Source: PALSA-607 sp963737705 (lineage in GTDB: Bacteria; Actinomycetota; Actinomycetes; Acidothermales; Acidothermaceae). From it: 64,000 nt of DNA. The notes under the pieces were generated by a model. It saw nothing but the letters and a program-made list of their open reading frames with translations. It was not told the DNA's origin and made no database searches. Made by a program: the position numbers and the translations under genes. This document shows, piece by piece, positions 49,497 to 58,500 of this stretch. Each line of letters begins with the position of its first letter. Within the stretch, counting starts at the first letter, position 1. The stretch spans positions 248,001 through 312,000 of the forward strand of contig CAVTTP010000003.1 of NCBI GenBank assembly GCA_963737705.1, given 5' to 3'.

Positions 49497-50624
49497 GCGA
49501 AGGGCACTTGCCAGCTGTGCCTCGACGGCCCAACCCCCGGTCGGCGCCGGCCCTGCCGTGAACGTGCCACCCAGAGCGAGCACCCGCTCGCGCAGACCGA
49601 TCAAACCGCGGCCGGTACCGGCGAGATTCGGCGCGCTGCGCGTCGCCGCATCGTTCTCGACGCGAACAGTCACCGCCCGGCCGTCCATCTCGCTGCGAAT
49701 CAGCACGCGGACTTCGGCTCCGGGAGCGTGCCGCAGCGCATTGGTGAGGCTCTCCTGAACCACCCGGAACGCGGCGTGTGCCGCCTCCGACTGCAGGCCG
49801 TCGCGAGACCCTTCGAGCCGGCAGGTGACCCGAAGTCCACTTCGCGCGGCCTGATTGACCACCTCGTCGATGAGCGACAGGTCGGGGCTGGCGACCTCGG
49901 CCCCAGCGAGCAGGTCGATGAGGCGCTGCAGATCGGCGCGCCCCTGGCGGGCTGACTCCGCGATCACCCCGAGCGACTCGGCGGCCGCCTCGGGCGACTG
50001 CGCGACCAACCGCTGACCGGCCGCCGCCTGCACCACCATGACACTGAGCGCGTGGCCGACGATGTCGTGCAGTTCGCTTGCAATGCGCGCTCGTTCGTTG
50101 CGCACCGAAACGTCCGCGAACAACTCGCGCTCCGCCTCCAACTCGCGGCCCCGCTCGGCTAGCTGCTCAGCAGTTTCGCGGCGAAGCCGCAACACCGTCC
50201 CCGCGAGGAAACCCGGTGTAGTGAGGATGACCAGACCCGGGCTGCCGTTTTGATCCGTGAAGGCGTACAGAGCGACGACGTACGCAGCGCAGCAGAAGCC
50301 CGCCAACCACGCCGCGCGTCCACTGAAGTGCTCTGCCGCAATTGCTGCGAACGCGAGAAATACGATGACCACGAGGTCGCTCGGGTCGGGCCCAGTGAAG
50401 ACGCAGACAGTCGTCAGCGCTGGACCAATCAGGAGCACCGCGAGCGGGTGGCGTCGCCACCAGACCAGGGCCAACGCACCGGCGGCCGTGCACGTCGCTC
50501 CAACCCATTCACCGAGCCCGTGGAACCCGCCGTCCTGCAGGAACGTGCTCCCCGTCACCGCGAGCGCCGCGAGTGCAATCAGCAGCGGCTCGCACCGCTC
50601 CACCCAGGCGCGCCCGCGGTTCAT
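49488..50624 (-). CDS. NarL-type sensor histidine kinase
   Basis: 378 residues. Five or so N-terminal membrane helices, a coiled linker, then HisKA_3 with the phospho-His in ARIASELHDIVGHALS near residue 186, and HATPase with VVQESLTNALRHAPG and GTGRGLIGLRERV. All key residues are present, so it should autophosphorylate and pass phosphate to the divergently encoded LuxR-type regulator. Last gene of a three-gene operon with the pseudokinase and the sensor-only protein. Confidence 0.92.
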   Translation of the reverse strand: MNRGRAWVERCEPLLIALAALAVTGSTFLQDGGFHGLGEWVGATCTAAGALALVWWRRHPLAVLLIGPALTTVCVFTGPDPSDLVVIVFLAFAAIAAEHFSGRAAWLAGFCCAAYVVALYAFTDQNGSPGLVILTTPGFLAGTVLRLRRETAEQLAERGRELEAERELFADVSVRNERARIASELHDIVGHALSVMVVQAAAGQRLVAQSPEAAAESLGVIAESARQGRADLQRLIDLLAGAEVASPDLSLIDEVVNQAARSGLRVTCRLEGSRDGLQSEAAHAAFRVVQESLTNALRHAPGAEVRVLIRSEMDGRAVTVRVENDAATRSAPNLAGTGRGLIGLRERVLALGGTFTAGPAPTGGWAVEAQLASALRSG

Positions 50625-50626
50625 CG

Positions 50627-51784
50627 TCAGACGCCGCCCAGAACTGGCAAGTGCGCACGGACCTGCGCGCGCCCGCGTGACACCTTCAGGTCGAGCGACC
50701 CGGCGTGCAGCAGCGCCCGCTGCCTGGCCCGTCCGACCGCGCCTCTCAGATCGGCGCCGCCCTTCGCAACGGTCCCCGCCACCATGATGTTGAGCGCGTC
50801 GTCGGTGAAGGTCATGGTGACACCGACCGGCGCTGACGGCTTGTCAGTCAAAGCGGTGACCAAGTACTCGACGATCCGGTACGCCGACAACTCGACACTC
50901 GGCGGTAGCACGCGCGGATCGCCGTTGACCTGTAGCCGCGAGCCGCCGTGCACATGCCGTGCGAGCAAGGCGTCGAGATGGGCCACTGATGGCGCCGGCG
51001 CCAGCGCTACTTCACCGCCGCGCAACTGACCGACGATCTCGCGCATGTCACCGAGTGTCTGCCGGCTGTCCTCCTCGAGGGTTACCAACAGGGCCTGCAT
51101 CGCGACAGGATCGGCGGACTTCCCCTCTTCGGCCACGGCGGCTAACTGGCTGAGGCGCTGCTCCAGCAGCGCTTCCAAACGAGCGGAGAGCTGCAGTCGG
51201 TCGTCGCTCACCTCGAGAGCGGCTCGCTCATCGCGCAGCACTCGCAGATCCTCGTTGCGTTGGCGCAACTCACTGGCCATCCCGGCCCGGTGTGCGACCA
51301 CGCGACCGATGCCGTAGAGCCCGATCTGAATGAGAGCGACGACCGGCGTGAGGGTCGGCCCGGCGGAGGTGTCCCACATCAGCACGAGCGTGGCGAGCAC
51401 GATCGACAGACCGAGCGCTGTCAGCCTCTCCTTGCGTTGCGAATAGCCGAGCCCGCACAGGAACGCGAACACAAACGCCAGCGGCAGGCCCGACCCGCAT
51501 CGGGTTAGGTGCCCAAAGGCCAAGACATGCACAAGCATCAAGGCGGACGACGTCAGCAGCGCCCCGATGAGGCTGCGCCGCCACCACAGCACCGGCAGCG
51601 CGGCCGCGACGAAGAGCGGCAACTGCAGCCACGAATGGGAGTTCACCAGGAAGTTCGGATCGGTGCTCCGGATATTCAGGACCGCAAGCCAGGCGGCGAG
51701 GCCGCAGAGGATCCCCGCAATGACGACGTCAACTGGACGGATCCTCTGCGCCGCTCGCGACAACATGTCTCTCTCCTCGATCAA
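50627..51784 (-). CDS. Degenerate histidine-kinase-like membrane protein
   Basis: 385 residues. An N-terminal five-helix sensor with RCGSGLPLAF, a coiled region, and a C-terminal kinase-shaped domain. The HisKA_3 position reads DDRLQLSARLEALLEQRL with no phospho-acceptor His. The ATP-binding half has RIVEYLVTALTD where an Asn belongs and no DxGxG box. It is therefore predicted to lack both autophosphorylation and ATP binding, and probably heterodimerises with or tunes the neighbouring intact kinase, whose start lies 2 bases after this stop. Confidence 0.85.
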   Translation of the reverse strand: MIEERDMLSRAAQRIRPVDVVIAGILCGLAAWLAVLNIRSTDPNFLVNSHSWLQLPLFVAAALPVLWWRRSLIGALLTSSALMLVHVLAFGHLTRCGSGLPLAFVFAFLCGLGYSQRKERLTALGLSIVLATLVLMWDTSAGPTLTPVVALIQIGLYGIGRVVAHRAGMASELRQRNEDLRVLRDERAALEVSDDRLQLSARLEALLEQRLSQLAAVAEEGKSADPVAMQALLVTLEEDSRQTLGDMREIVGQLRGGEVALAPAPSVAHLDALLARHVHGGSRLQVNGDPRVLPPSVELSAYRIVEYLVTALTDKPSAPVGVTMTFTDDALNIMVAGTVAKGGADLRGAVGRARQRALLHAGSLDLKVSRGRAQVRAHLPVLGGV

Positions 51785-52329
51785 CGAGCCGCGGGGGCCA
51801 GTTGAACTTCTCGGCTGGGAGCGAGTGGCTCGACGACTGCGTGCTTCTGCGAGCGCTTCTGCACGTAGCGGCCAACGCCCCAGAACCCTGCCGAGATAAC
51901 CGCGGTGAACGGGATGATGCCCAATCCTGCGGCCGAGTCGACGACGAGCACAAGGAACTGAATGACTACCACGGCACCAAAGCCGTAGTACGACTGCTTG
52001 CGGTCAGACATCAGACGCCCGACTGCGTAGGCCAGTGCAAACGCCAGCGGGAGTCCGGCACCGCAGCGGACGACCCACCCGAAAGCGATGTCGTGGACGC
52101 CGAGCGCGGCTGCGGTAACTCCGAGCACCGCCCAGAGGTTGGCGCGCCTCCAGAGGATCGGCAGCGTGGCCGCGGCGAAGACCGGGATCATGACCCAGGA
52201 GGTGGAGTCGATTCGGGTCTTGCCGTCTGGCCCATTCATGTTTAGGTGCATCAGGTAGACGCCGAGCGCGGTCATGGCCGCGGCCAGCACGTAGTCGAGT
52301 GGGCGGACGCCCCGGAAGATGTTCTTCAT
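51781..52329 (-). CDS. Stand-alone membrane sensor protein, paralogous to the pseudokinase sensor
   Basis: 182 residues with five membrane helices and a short cytosolic tail. RCGAGLPLAFALAYAVG aligns with RCGSGLPLAFVFAFLCG in the adjacent pseudokinase, and the preceding loops (HLNMNGPDGKTRIDSTSWV versus NIRSTDPNFLVNSHSW) also match, so it is a kinase input domain without a kinase. The start at the ATG of MKNIFRG has GAAGGGAA upstream. It overlaps the pseudokinase start by four bases. Confidence 0.85.
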   Translation of the reverse strand: MKNIFRGVRPLDYVLAAAMTALGVYLMHLNMNGPDGKTRIDSTSWVMIPVFAAATLPILWRRANLWAVLGVTAAALGVHDIAFGWVVRCGAGLPLAFALAYAVGRLMSDRKQSYYGFGAVVVIQFLVLVVDSAAGLGIIPFTAVISAGFWGVGRYVQKRSQKHAVVEPLAPSREVQLAPAAR

Positions 52330-52483
52330 CTCTAAGTTCCCTTCAGCTGGCCACCGGCTTCTCCGGTGCTGCATGTGAACTTAGAAATCACGGGCCATCG
52401 GCGTCGTCGTCACCACGGACGATCTCTGCCCAGCCCGTACTCCTCACGGATGACGGCGAACGACGCAGGGCCAGAATGAGCGG

Positions 52484-53164
52484 GTGCCCGAATCCAGCGA
52501 GCCGATCCGCGTGCTCATCGCCGACGATCAACAGCTGCTGCGCGCTGGCTTCCGGGTGATTCTGCAGGCCGAGCCAGGGATCGACGTGATCGGCGAGGCG
52601 GAGGACGGCGTCGACGCCGTCGCGCAAGCGCGCGACCTGCGCCCAGATGTCGTGTTGATGGACATCCGGATGCCCAAGCTCGACGGGCTGGCTGCCACCG
52701 AGCATTTGATGAAGCTGCCCGACCCGCCGCGGGTGGTCATGCTGACGACTTTCGACGAGAACGAGTACGTCGTGCGTGCGCTTCGAGCAGGCGCATACGG
52801 ATTCCTGCTCAAGGACGCGCCGACCTCGCGACTCATCGCCGCGGTGCGGGCCGCCGCGATTGGGGACGCCTTGATCGAGCCGTCGATCACCCGCCGCCTC
52901 GTCGAACAGTTCGCTGCGGCTCCATTGGCCGCCGACGTTGCGGGCATCCCAGCTGCCGTGGCCGGCCTGACCGAGCGGGAGCTCGAGGTGCTGCGACTGG
53001 TCGCTCGAGGGCTTTCCAACGCCGAGATCGCGGCCGATCTCATGGTTGCCGAAACGACCGTGAAGACGCATGTGGCTCGGATCCTGGGCAAGCTCGGCCT
53101 GCGCGATCGCGTGCAGGCCGTTGTGCTGGCGTATGAGTCCGGCTTCGTCGCTCGATCTGGCTAG
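52484..53164 (+). CDS. NarL/LuxR-family response regulator
   Basis: 226 residues. Receiver domain with IRVLIADDQQLLR, phospho-Asp in VVLMDIRMP near residue 62 and a conserved Lys in GFLLKDAP. LuxR HTH LTERELEVLRLVARGLSNAEIAADL. GTG start. Divergent from the three-gene kinase operon with a 154-base shared promoter region, so it is the cognate output and may control that operon. Confidence 0.94.
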   Translation: MPESSEPIRVLIADDQQLLRAGFRVILQAEPGIDVIGEAEDGVDAVAQARDLRPDVVLMDIRMPKLDGLAATEHLMKLPDPPRVVMLTTFDENEYVVRALRAGAYGFLLKDAPTSRLIAAVRAAAIGDALIEPSITRRLVEQFAAAPLAADVAGIPAAVAGLTERELEVLRLVARGLSNAEIAADLMVAETTVKTHVARILGKLGLRDRVQAVVLAYESGFVARSG

Positions 53165-53244
53165 GCGACGGCTTCCGCCGGCGTCGTGCACAGGGCGACC
53201 TGGCAGCCAGCGCGGGGTCCGCAAGCCGTGGCAGCATGTCGGCC

Positions 53245-53751
53245 GTGCGCATCTACCTGCCGTCGACGTTGCCCGGTCTGACGGCTGCCGGACTCGGGGC
53301 TGAGCAGGTCTCGCCGCAGCTTGAAGTTGCGGCAGCCGGCGCACGCGCCTTTGCAGTTACTCCGGCCCTGCGCGAGTGGTACCGCGAAGGCGACATCGAT
53401 GAGCTCGAATATGCCGCCCTGACGCGGGCGGCCCTCGCATCGCTGCGGTTGCTTGCCGAGTCCGGTGGCGATCGGCGGGTCGTGCTCGCCGCCGACGTCG
53501 CCGACGGTGCGGTGGCGTTCGACTCTGGCGACGACCCGGCGGCGGTTCGGGTCGTCGACGCGGTGCGGTTCGACCAGGTCGTGTCGGCACACGTCGACGA
53601 TCCGAGTGCCGCGGCCGACGTGGCAGCTGCTGGTGCTCAGGTCGAGGCCGCCGACCTCGGCGACGACGATGCGCAGTTCGCGATCGAGGGCCTCGAGGAC
53701 CACGAGTTGCAGTGGTACGCCGTGCAGGAGATCGCCTTCCTGCTGCGCTGA
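53245..53751 (+). CDS. DUF6912 family protein
   Basis: 168 residues. The N-terminus (VRIYLPSTLPGL) and the C-terminal ELQWYAVQEIAFLL are the family signatures. I prefer the GTG at 53245; an ATG three codons earlier is also possible. A recurrent actinobacterial protein of unknown function. Its last two codons and stop are the first part of an 18-bp tandem array. Confidence 0.85.
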   Translation: MRIYLPSTLPGLTAAGLGAEQVSPQLEVAAAGARAFAVTPALREWYREGDIDELEYAALTRAALASLRLLAESGGDRRVVLAADVADGAVAFDSGDDPAAVRVVDAVRFDQVVSAHVDDPSAAADVAAAGAQVEAADLGDDDAQFAIEGLEDHELQWYAVQEIAFLLR

Positions 53752-53824
53752 GGCATTGAGCGGCGCTGAGGCATTGAGCTGCGCTGAGGCATTGAGCTGC
53801 GCTGAGCCATTGAGCTGCGCTGGG
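53743..53824 (+). repeat. 18-bp tandem array starting at the DUF6912 stop codon
   Basis: Four near-identical 18-bp units and part of a fifth, each beginning (CTG/CGG)-CGC-TGA. The first is the natural gene end, so the stop codon is repeated in frame four times. Confidence 0.95.
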
Positions 53825-53926
53825 CGATCTTCGGTGCGCGTCGTGCCAGGATGGAACGAGGCCGCAACCCGGCCTTGACCCATCCCGATCACGTGCCCAA
53901 GAGGCCCACCCCCAGGAGTGGAAGCA

Positions 53927-55570
53927 ATGGATGCCGTTACCACGGTTCCGAGCCCCACCAACGAACCGCCGCTGCACTTTGCACCGGATAGCGCCGAACG
54001 TGCCCGGCTCGAATTCCGCTTGAAAGAGATGTCCGGCGAACAGGCCGAGTTGACGATGGCGCTCGGCACCCGCCGTCCGCTCGCTGGCGGCGAACCCATC
54101 GACGTCGCCGCGCCGCATCGCCGTTTCACCGTCCTCGGTCGCATGCACGAGGCGACCACGGGCGACGTGGCCGAGGCGATCGACACCGCGATGGCGGCGG
54201 CTCCCGCGTGGAGGAGCCTGAGCTTCGACGACCGCGCGGCTATCTTTTTGAAGGCTGCCGATCTGCTCGCCGGTCCGTGGCGCGACACCATCAACGCCGC
54301 GACGATGCTGGGCCAGAGCAAGACGTGCTACCAGGCCGACATTGACGCAGCCTGCGAGCTTGCCGACTTCTGGCGCTTCAACGTGCACTTCGCTCAGAGC
54401 ATCTTGGCTGAGCAGCCGATCTCGCCGTCAGGAGTCTGGAACCGGCTCGACCATCGGCCGCTCGAGGGCTTCGTACTCGCCATCACCCCCTTCAACTTCA
54501 CGTCGATCGCGGGCAACCTGCCGACGGCGCCGGCCATCATGGGCAACGTCGTCGTCTGGAAACCCGCCCCGACGTCGCAACTGTCGTCGCACTATCTGAT
54601 GCAGTTGCTCACCGAGGCCGGACTCCCGCCCGGCGTGATCACCATGGTTACCGGCTTCGGGTCGGCGGTTTCCCAGGTGGCGGTGCCGCATCGCGACCTC
54701 GCCGGCATCCACTTCACCGGGTCAACACCGGTGTTTCAACAGCTGTGGCGTGCCATCGGTGACAATCTCCCGAGCTATCGCAGCTACCCGCGCATGGTCG
54801 GCGAAACAGGCGGCAAGGACTTCGTCATCGCGCATCCATCAGCGGACGTCGACGTGTTGCGGACTGCGCTCGTGCGCGGCGCCTTTGAATATCAAGGTCA
54901 GAAATGTTCGGCGGCGTCACGTGCGTACGTGCCGCGCTCGGTGTGGCAGCGCCTCGAAGGCAGTCTCCTCGCCGAAGTCGACGCGCTGCCGATGGGCGAC
55001 GTCAGCGATTTCTCGAACTTCATGGGTGCAGTCATCGACGGTCGCTCCTTCGCGCGGCTGAACGCCGCGATCTCACGCGCTCGTGAGACGGCGGGCCTTT
55101 CGATCGTCGCTGGTGGGCAGACCGACGACAGCGAGGGTTGGTTCGTCCGGCCGACAGTTGTGCTCGGCGAGGATCCTGCCGATGAGGTCTTCGTGCGTGA
55201 GTACTTCGGTCCGCTGCTCGCTGTGCACGTCTTCGACGATGACCGCTACGCCGAGGTGGTCGCGCAGGCAGCCGACGTCTCGCCGTACGCCTTGACCGGC
55301 GCGATTATCGCGCAGGACAGGGCAGCGATCGCGACCGCAACGGAGGCGCTGCGCTTCGCCGCCGGCAACTTCTATGTGAACGACAAGCCGACCGGCGCGG
55401 TGGTTGGTCAGCAGCCGTTCGGCGGCGGCCGGGCCAGCGGCACCAACGACAAGGCCGGCTCAGCACAGAACCTGCTGCGATGGACGAGCACGCGAGCTAT
55501 CAAGGAAACGTTCGTGCCGGCCACAAGTTGGCGCTACCCGCACATGGACGCCGCTGAGGAAAACGGATGA
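53927..55570 (+). CDS. pruA: L-glutamate gamma-semialdehyde (P5C) dehydrogenase
   Basis: 547 residues, the usual length for the actinobacterial single-domain enzyme that oxidises P5C to glutamate with NAD. The catalytic Cys lies in GQKCSAASRAYVP near residue 326 and the general-base Glu in GETGGKDF near 291. PFNFTS (oxyanion Asn region) and a QQPFGGGRASGTNDK signature follow. ATG at 53927 with AGGAG eight bases upstream. The stop overlaps the glutamate dehydrogenase start (ATGA). No proline dehydrogenase gene is in the window. Confidence 0.97.
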   Translation: MDAVTTVPSPTNEPPLHFAPDSAERARLEFRLKEMSGEQAELTMALGTRRPLAGGEPIDVAAPHRRFTVLGRMHEATTGDVAEAIDTAMAAAPAWRSLSFDDRAAIFLKAADLLAGPWRDTINAATMLGQSKTCYQADIDAACELADFWRFNVHFAQSILAEQPISPSGVWNRLDHRPLEGFVLAITPFNFTSIAGNLPTAPAIMGNVVVWKPAPTSQLSSHYLMQLLTEAGLPPGVITMVTGFGSAVSQVAVPHRDLAGIHFTGSTPVFQQLWRAIGDNLPSYRSYPRMVGETGGKDFVIAHPSADVDVLRTALVRGAFEYQGQKCSAASRAYVPRSVWQRLEGSLLAEVDALPMGDVSDFSNFMGAVIDGRSFARLNAAISRARETAGLSIVAGGQTDDSEGWFVRPTVVLGEDPADEVFVREYFGPLLAVHVFDDDRYAEVVAQAADVSPYALTGAIIAQDRAAIATATEALRFAAGNFYVNDKPTGAVVGQQPFGGGRASGTNDKAGSAQNLLRWTSTRAIKETFVPATSWRYPHMDAAEENG

Positions 55571-58500
55571 CCGTTGACGGCACCGGCAGTGTTGGCGGAG
55601 CCGGGGACGCTGACTTCGTCGCGAGGTACTTCTTGCACGTTGCGGCGGAGGATCTCGCCGGTCTTTCGGAGGCAGAGAAGCGCGATGTGGCGTTCGGGCA
55701 CCGTGAGTTCGCGGCGATCCGGCCGGCCGCTGTGCCGAAGGTGCGCGTCTTCGCGTCGCCCACCCAGCCGCGGCACGCGATCATCGAGATCGTCACAGAC
55801 GACATGCCGTTCCTGGTCGATTCGGTAACGCAGGAACTCGCCCGAACCGACGTGGCGATCCATCTCGTGGTCCACCCGCAGTTCGTTGTTCGTCGCGACC
55901 TGCACGGACAATTGCTCGCGGTCTCGGGCACGCTCGACGCGCACGAGGCTCCCAGCGACGCTGTTGTCGAATCGTGGATGCATCTCGACGTCGTCGGGCC
56001 GACCGACCAGAATGCTGAAGAGACACTGCGCCGAGACATCGTGCGCGTCTTGCAAGACGTTCGCGATGCCGTCGAAGACTGGCCCAAGATGCGCGCGTAC
56101 GCGTCACGCGCCGCTGAAGAACTCGAAGCTGAGCCGCCGAGTGCGGTGCCTGCAGCCGAGACCGGCCAGGTCGTGGAGTTCCTGCGGTGGCTGGCCGATG
56201 ACCACTTCACGTTCCTCGGGTACCGCGAGTACAGGTTGGTCGACGACGAGGGTGTTGACGCGCTGGCTGCAGTGTCCGGCACCGGCCTCGGCATCCTGCG
56301 CGCCGACAAGCTTCGGCCGCGACCGCTCGCCGATTTGCCGGAGGAAGTGCGCGCCCGCGTGCGCGACCCGCAACTGCTGCTGATCACCAAGGCTAACTCG
56401 CGGTCGACTGTGCACCGCGGCGTCTATCTCGACTACATCGGGATCAAGACATTCGACAAGTCAGGTGTGGTGATCGGCGAGCGCCGGTTCCTCGGGCTGT
56501 TCACTTCTGTCGCCTACACCCAGAGTGTGTGGAAGATCCCGTTGCTGAAGAGCAAGTCTGCGGCGGTGCTCGAGCTCTCCGGATTCAATCCGCGCAGTCA
56601 TAGTGGCAAGGATCTCGTCGAGATCATTGAGGATCATCCCCGCGACGAGCTATTCCAGATGTCGGTACCTGAGCTGTACGAGACAGCGATGGGGGTGCTG
56701 TATCTACAAGAGCGGCGCCGGCTCCGGTTGTTCATGCGCCGCGACGTCTACGGACGCTTCGTTTCCTGTCTGGTGTACCTACCCCGTGAGCGCTACGACA
56801 CCCAGGTGCGCCTGAAGATGCGCGCGATCTTGCTGGAGGCTCTGGGCGGGTCGAGCATCGACGACACGTTCCGGGTAGCCGAGTCGGTGCTCGCCCGCGT
56901 GCACTTCGTCGTCCGTGTTGACGCCCGCAGTCCGGTCGACGTCGACCGCGACGAGTTGGAGAGTCGCCTGGTCGTCGCTACCCGTACATGGGAGGACGAT
57001 TTTGCCGATGCGCTTGTGGCTCGGTTCGGTGACGAGCTCAACTCGAGCGTCGCGGCGCGATACGTCGATGCGTTCCCCGAGGCGTACAAGGAAGACTTCG
57101 CCGCGACCGTGGCGGTCGACGACCTGCAACGGCTGGATGCGTTGCACGATGATGGCGACCTCGACGTCGAGTTGTATGAGCCCCTCGACAAGGAGGCTTG
57201 CGATCTCGCAGTCAAGCTGTTCCGTCGGGGCGCGCCGGTATCGCTGTCGTACATGCTGCCGATCCTGCAATCGATGGGCGTCGAGGTCACCGACGAACGG
57301 CCCTACGAGATCGAGCGTCGTGACGGAACCGTTGCATGGATCTATGACTTCGGGCTACGGCACGCGCCGGTCGGCGAAGAGGCCGCGCCAACTACGTTGC
57401 ACGAACGCTTTCAGGACGCCCTTGCGGCCGCTTGGAACGGGCGTGCTGAGGTCGATGGATTCCAGGCCCTGGTCCTTGAGGCCGGGCTGACCTGGCGGCA
57501 AGTGACCGTGATTCGGGCGTACGCGAAGTACCTGCGTCAGGCCGGCTATCGATTCAGCCAGGCATACCTTGAATCCGCACTGCGGACCAATACCGGCGTC
57601 GTCCGGCTTCTCGTGTCCTTGTTCGAAGCGCGGTTCGATCCGGCGTTCGACGGCGACCGGTCCGACGCCGAGGCGGCGCGGGTCGAAGAACTCGAACGGG
57701 CGCTCGATGCAGTCGTCAGTCTCGACGAAGACCGGATACTGCGCAGCTTTCTGTCGCTGATCCAGGCAACTGTGCGCACCAACTACTGGCAGCGCACGAC
57801 ACACCAGCGCGACGGCGTCGAGGGCGGTCCGGAGGACTACCTCTCATTGAAGATCGAGTCGCGGGCGGTGGCCGATCTCCCCGAGCCGCGGCCGTGGTTC
57901 GAGATCTGGGTTTATTCGCCTCGCACAGAAGGTGTGCATCTTCGGTTCGGTCCCATCGCGCGTGGCGGCATCAGGTACTCCGACCGGCGCGAGGACTTCC
58001 GTACCGAGGTGCTCGGGCTGGCGAAAACGCAGACCGTGAAGAACGCGGTGATCGTGCCGGTCGGCTCCAAGGGTGGCTTCGTGGTGAAGCGGCCGCCGGC
58101 CGATCTCACTGACCGGAAGGCGCTGCAGGCCGAGGTCGTCGCGTGCTACAGCACACTGATCAGCGGCCTGCTCGACCTCACCGACAATCTCATTGCGCAG
58201 GCCGACGGGCAGCAGACCGTGCCGCCGGCCGACGTCGTCCGCCATGACGGCGACGACAGCTACCTCGTGGTGGCAGCAGACAAGGGCACCGCCACATTTT
58301 CTGACCTCGCGAACGGTATCTCTGCCGACTACGACTTCTGGCTTGGCGACGCGTTCGCATCGGGCGGGTCGGCAGGCTACGACCACAAGGCTATGGGCAT
58401 CACCGCTCGCGGCGCCTGGGAGTCGGTGATGCGCCACTTCCGCGAGCTCGGCGTCAACTGTCAGACCACCGACTTCACCTGCGTCGGCATCGGTGACATG

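Noticed and set aside
53743..53824. Tandem arrays as CRISPR
   Set aside because: Units of 17-22 bp are directly adjacent with no variable spacers and no cas genes in the window.
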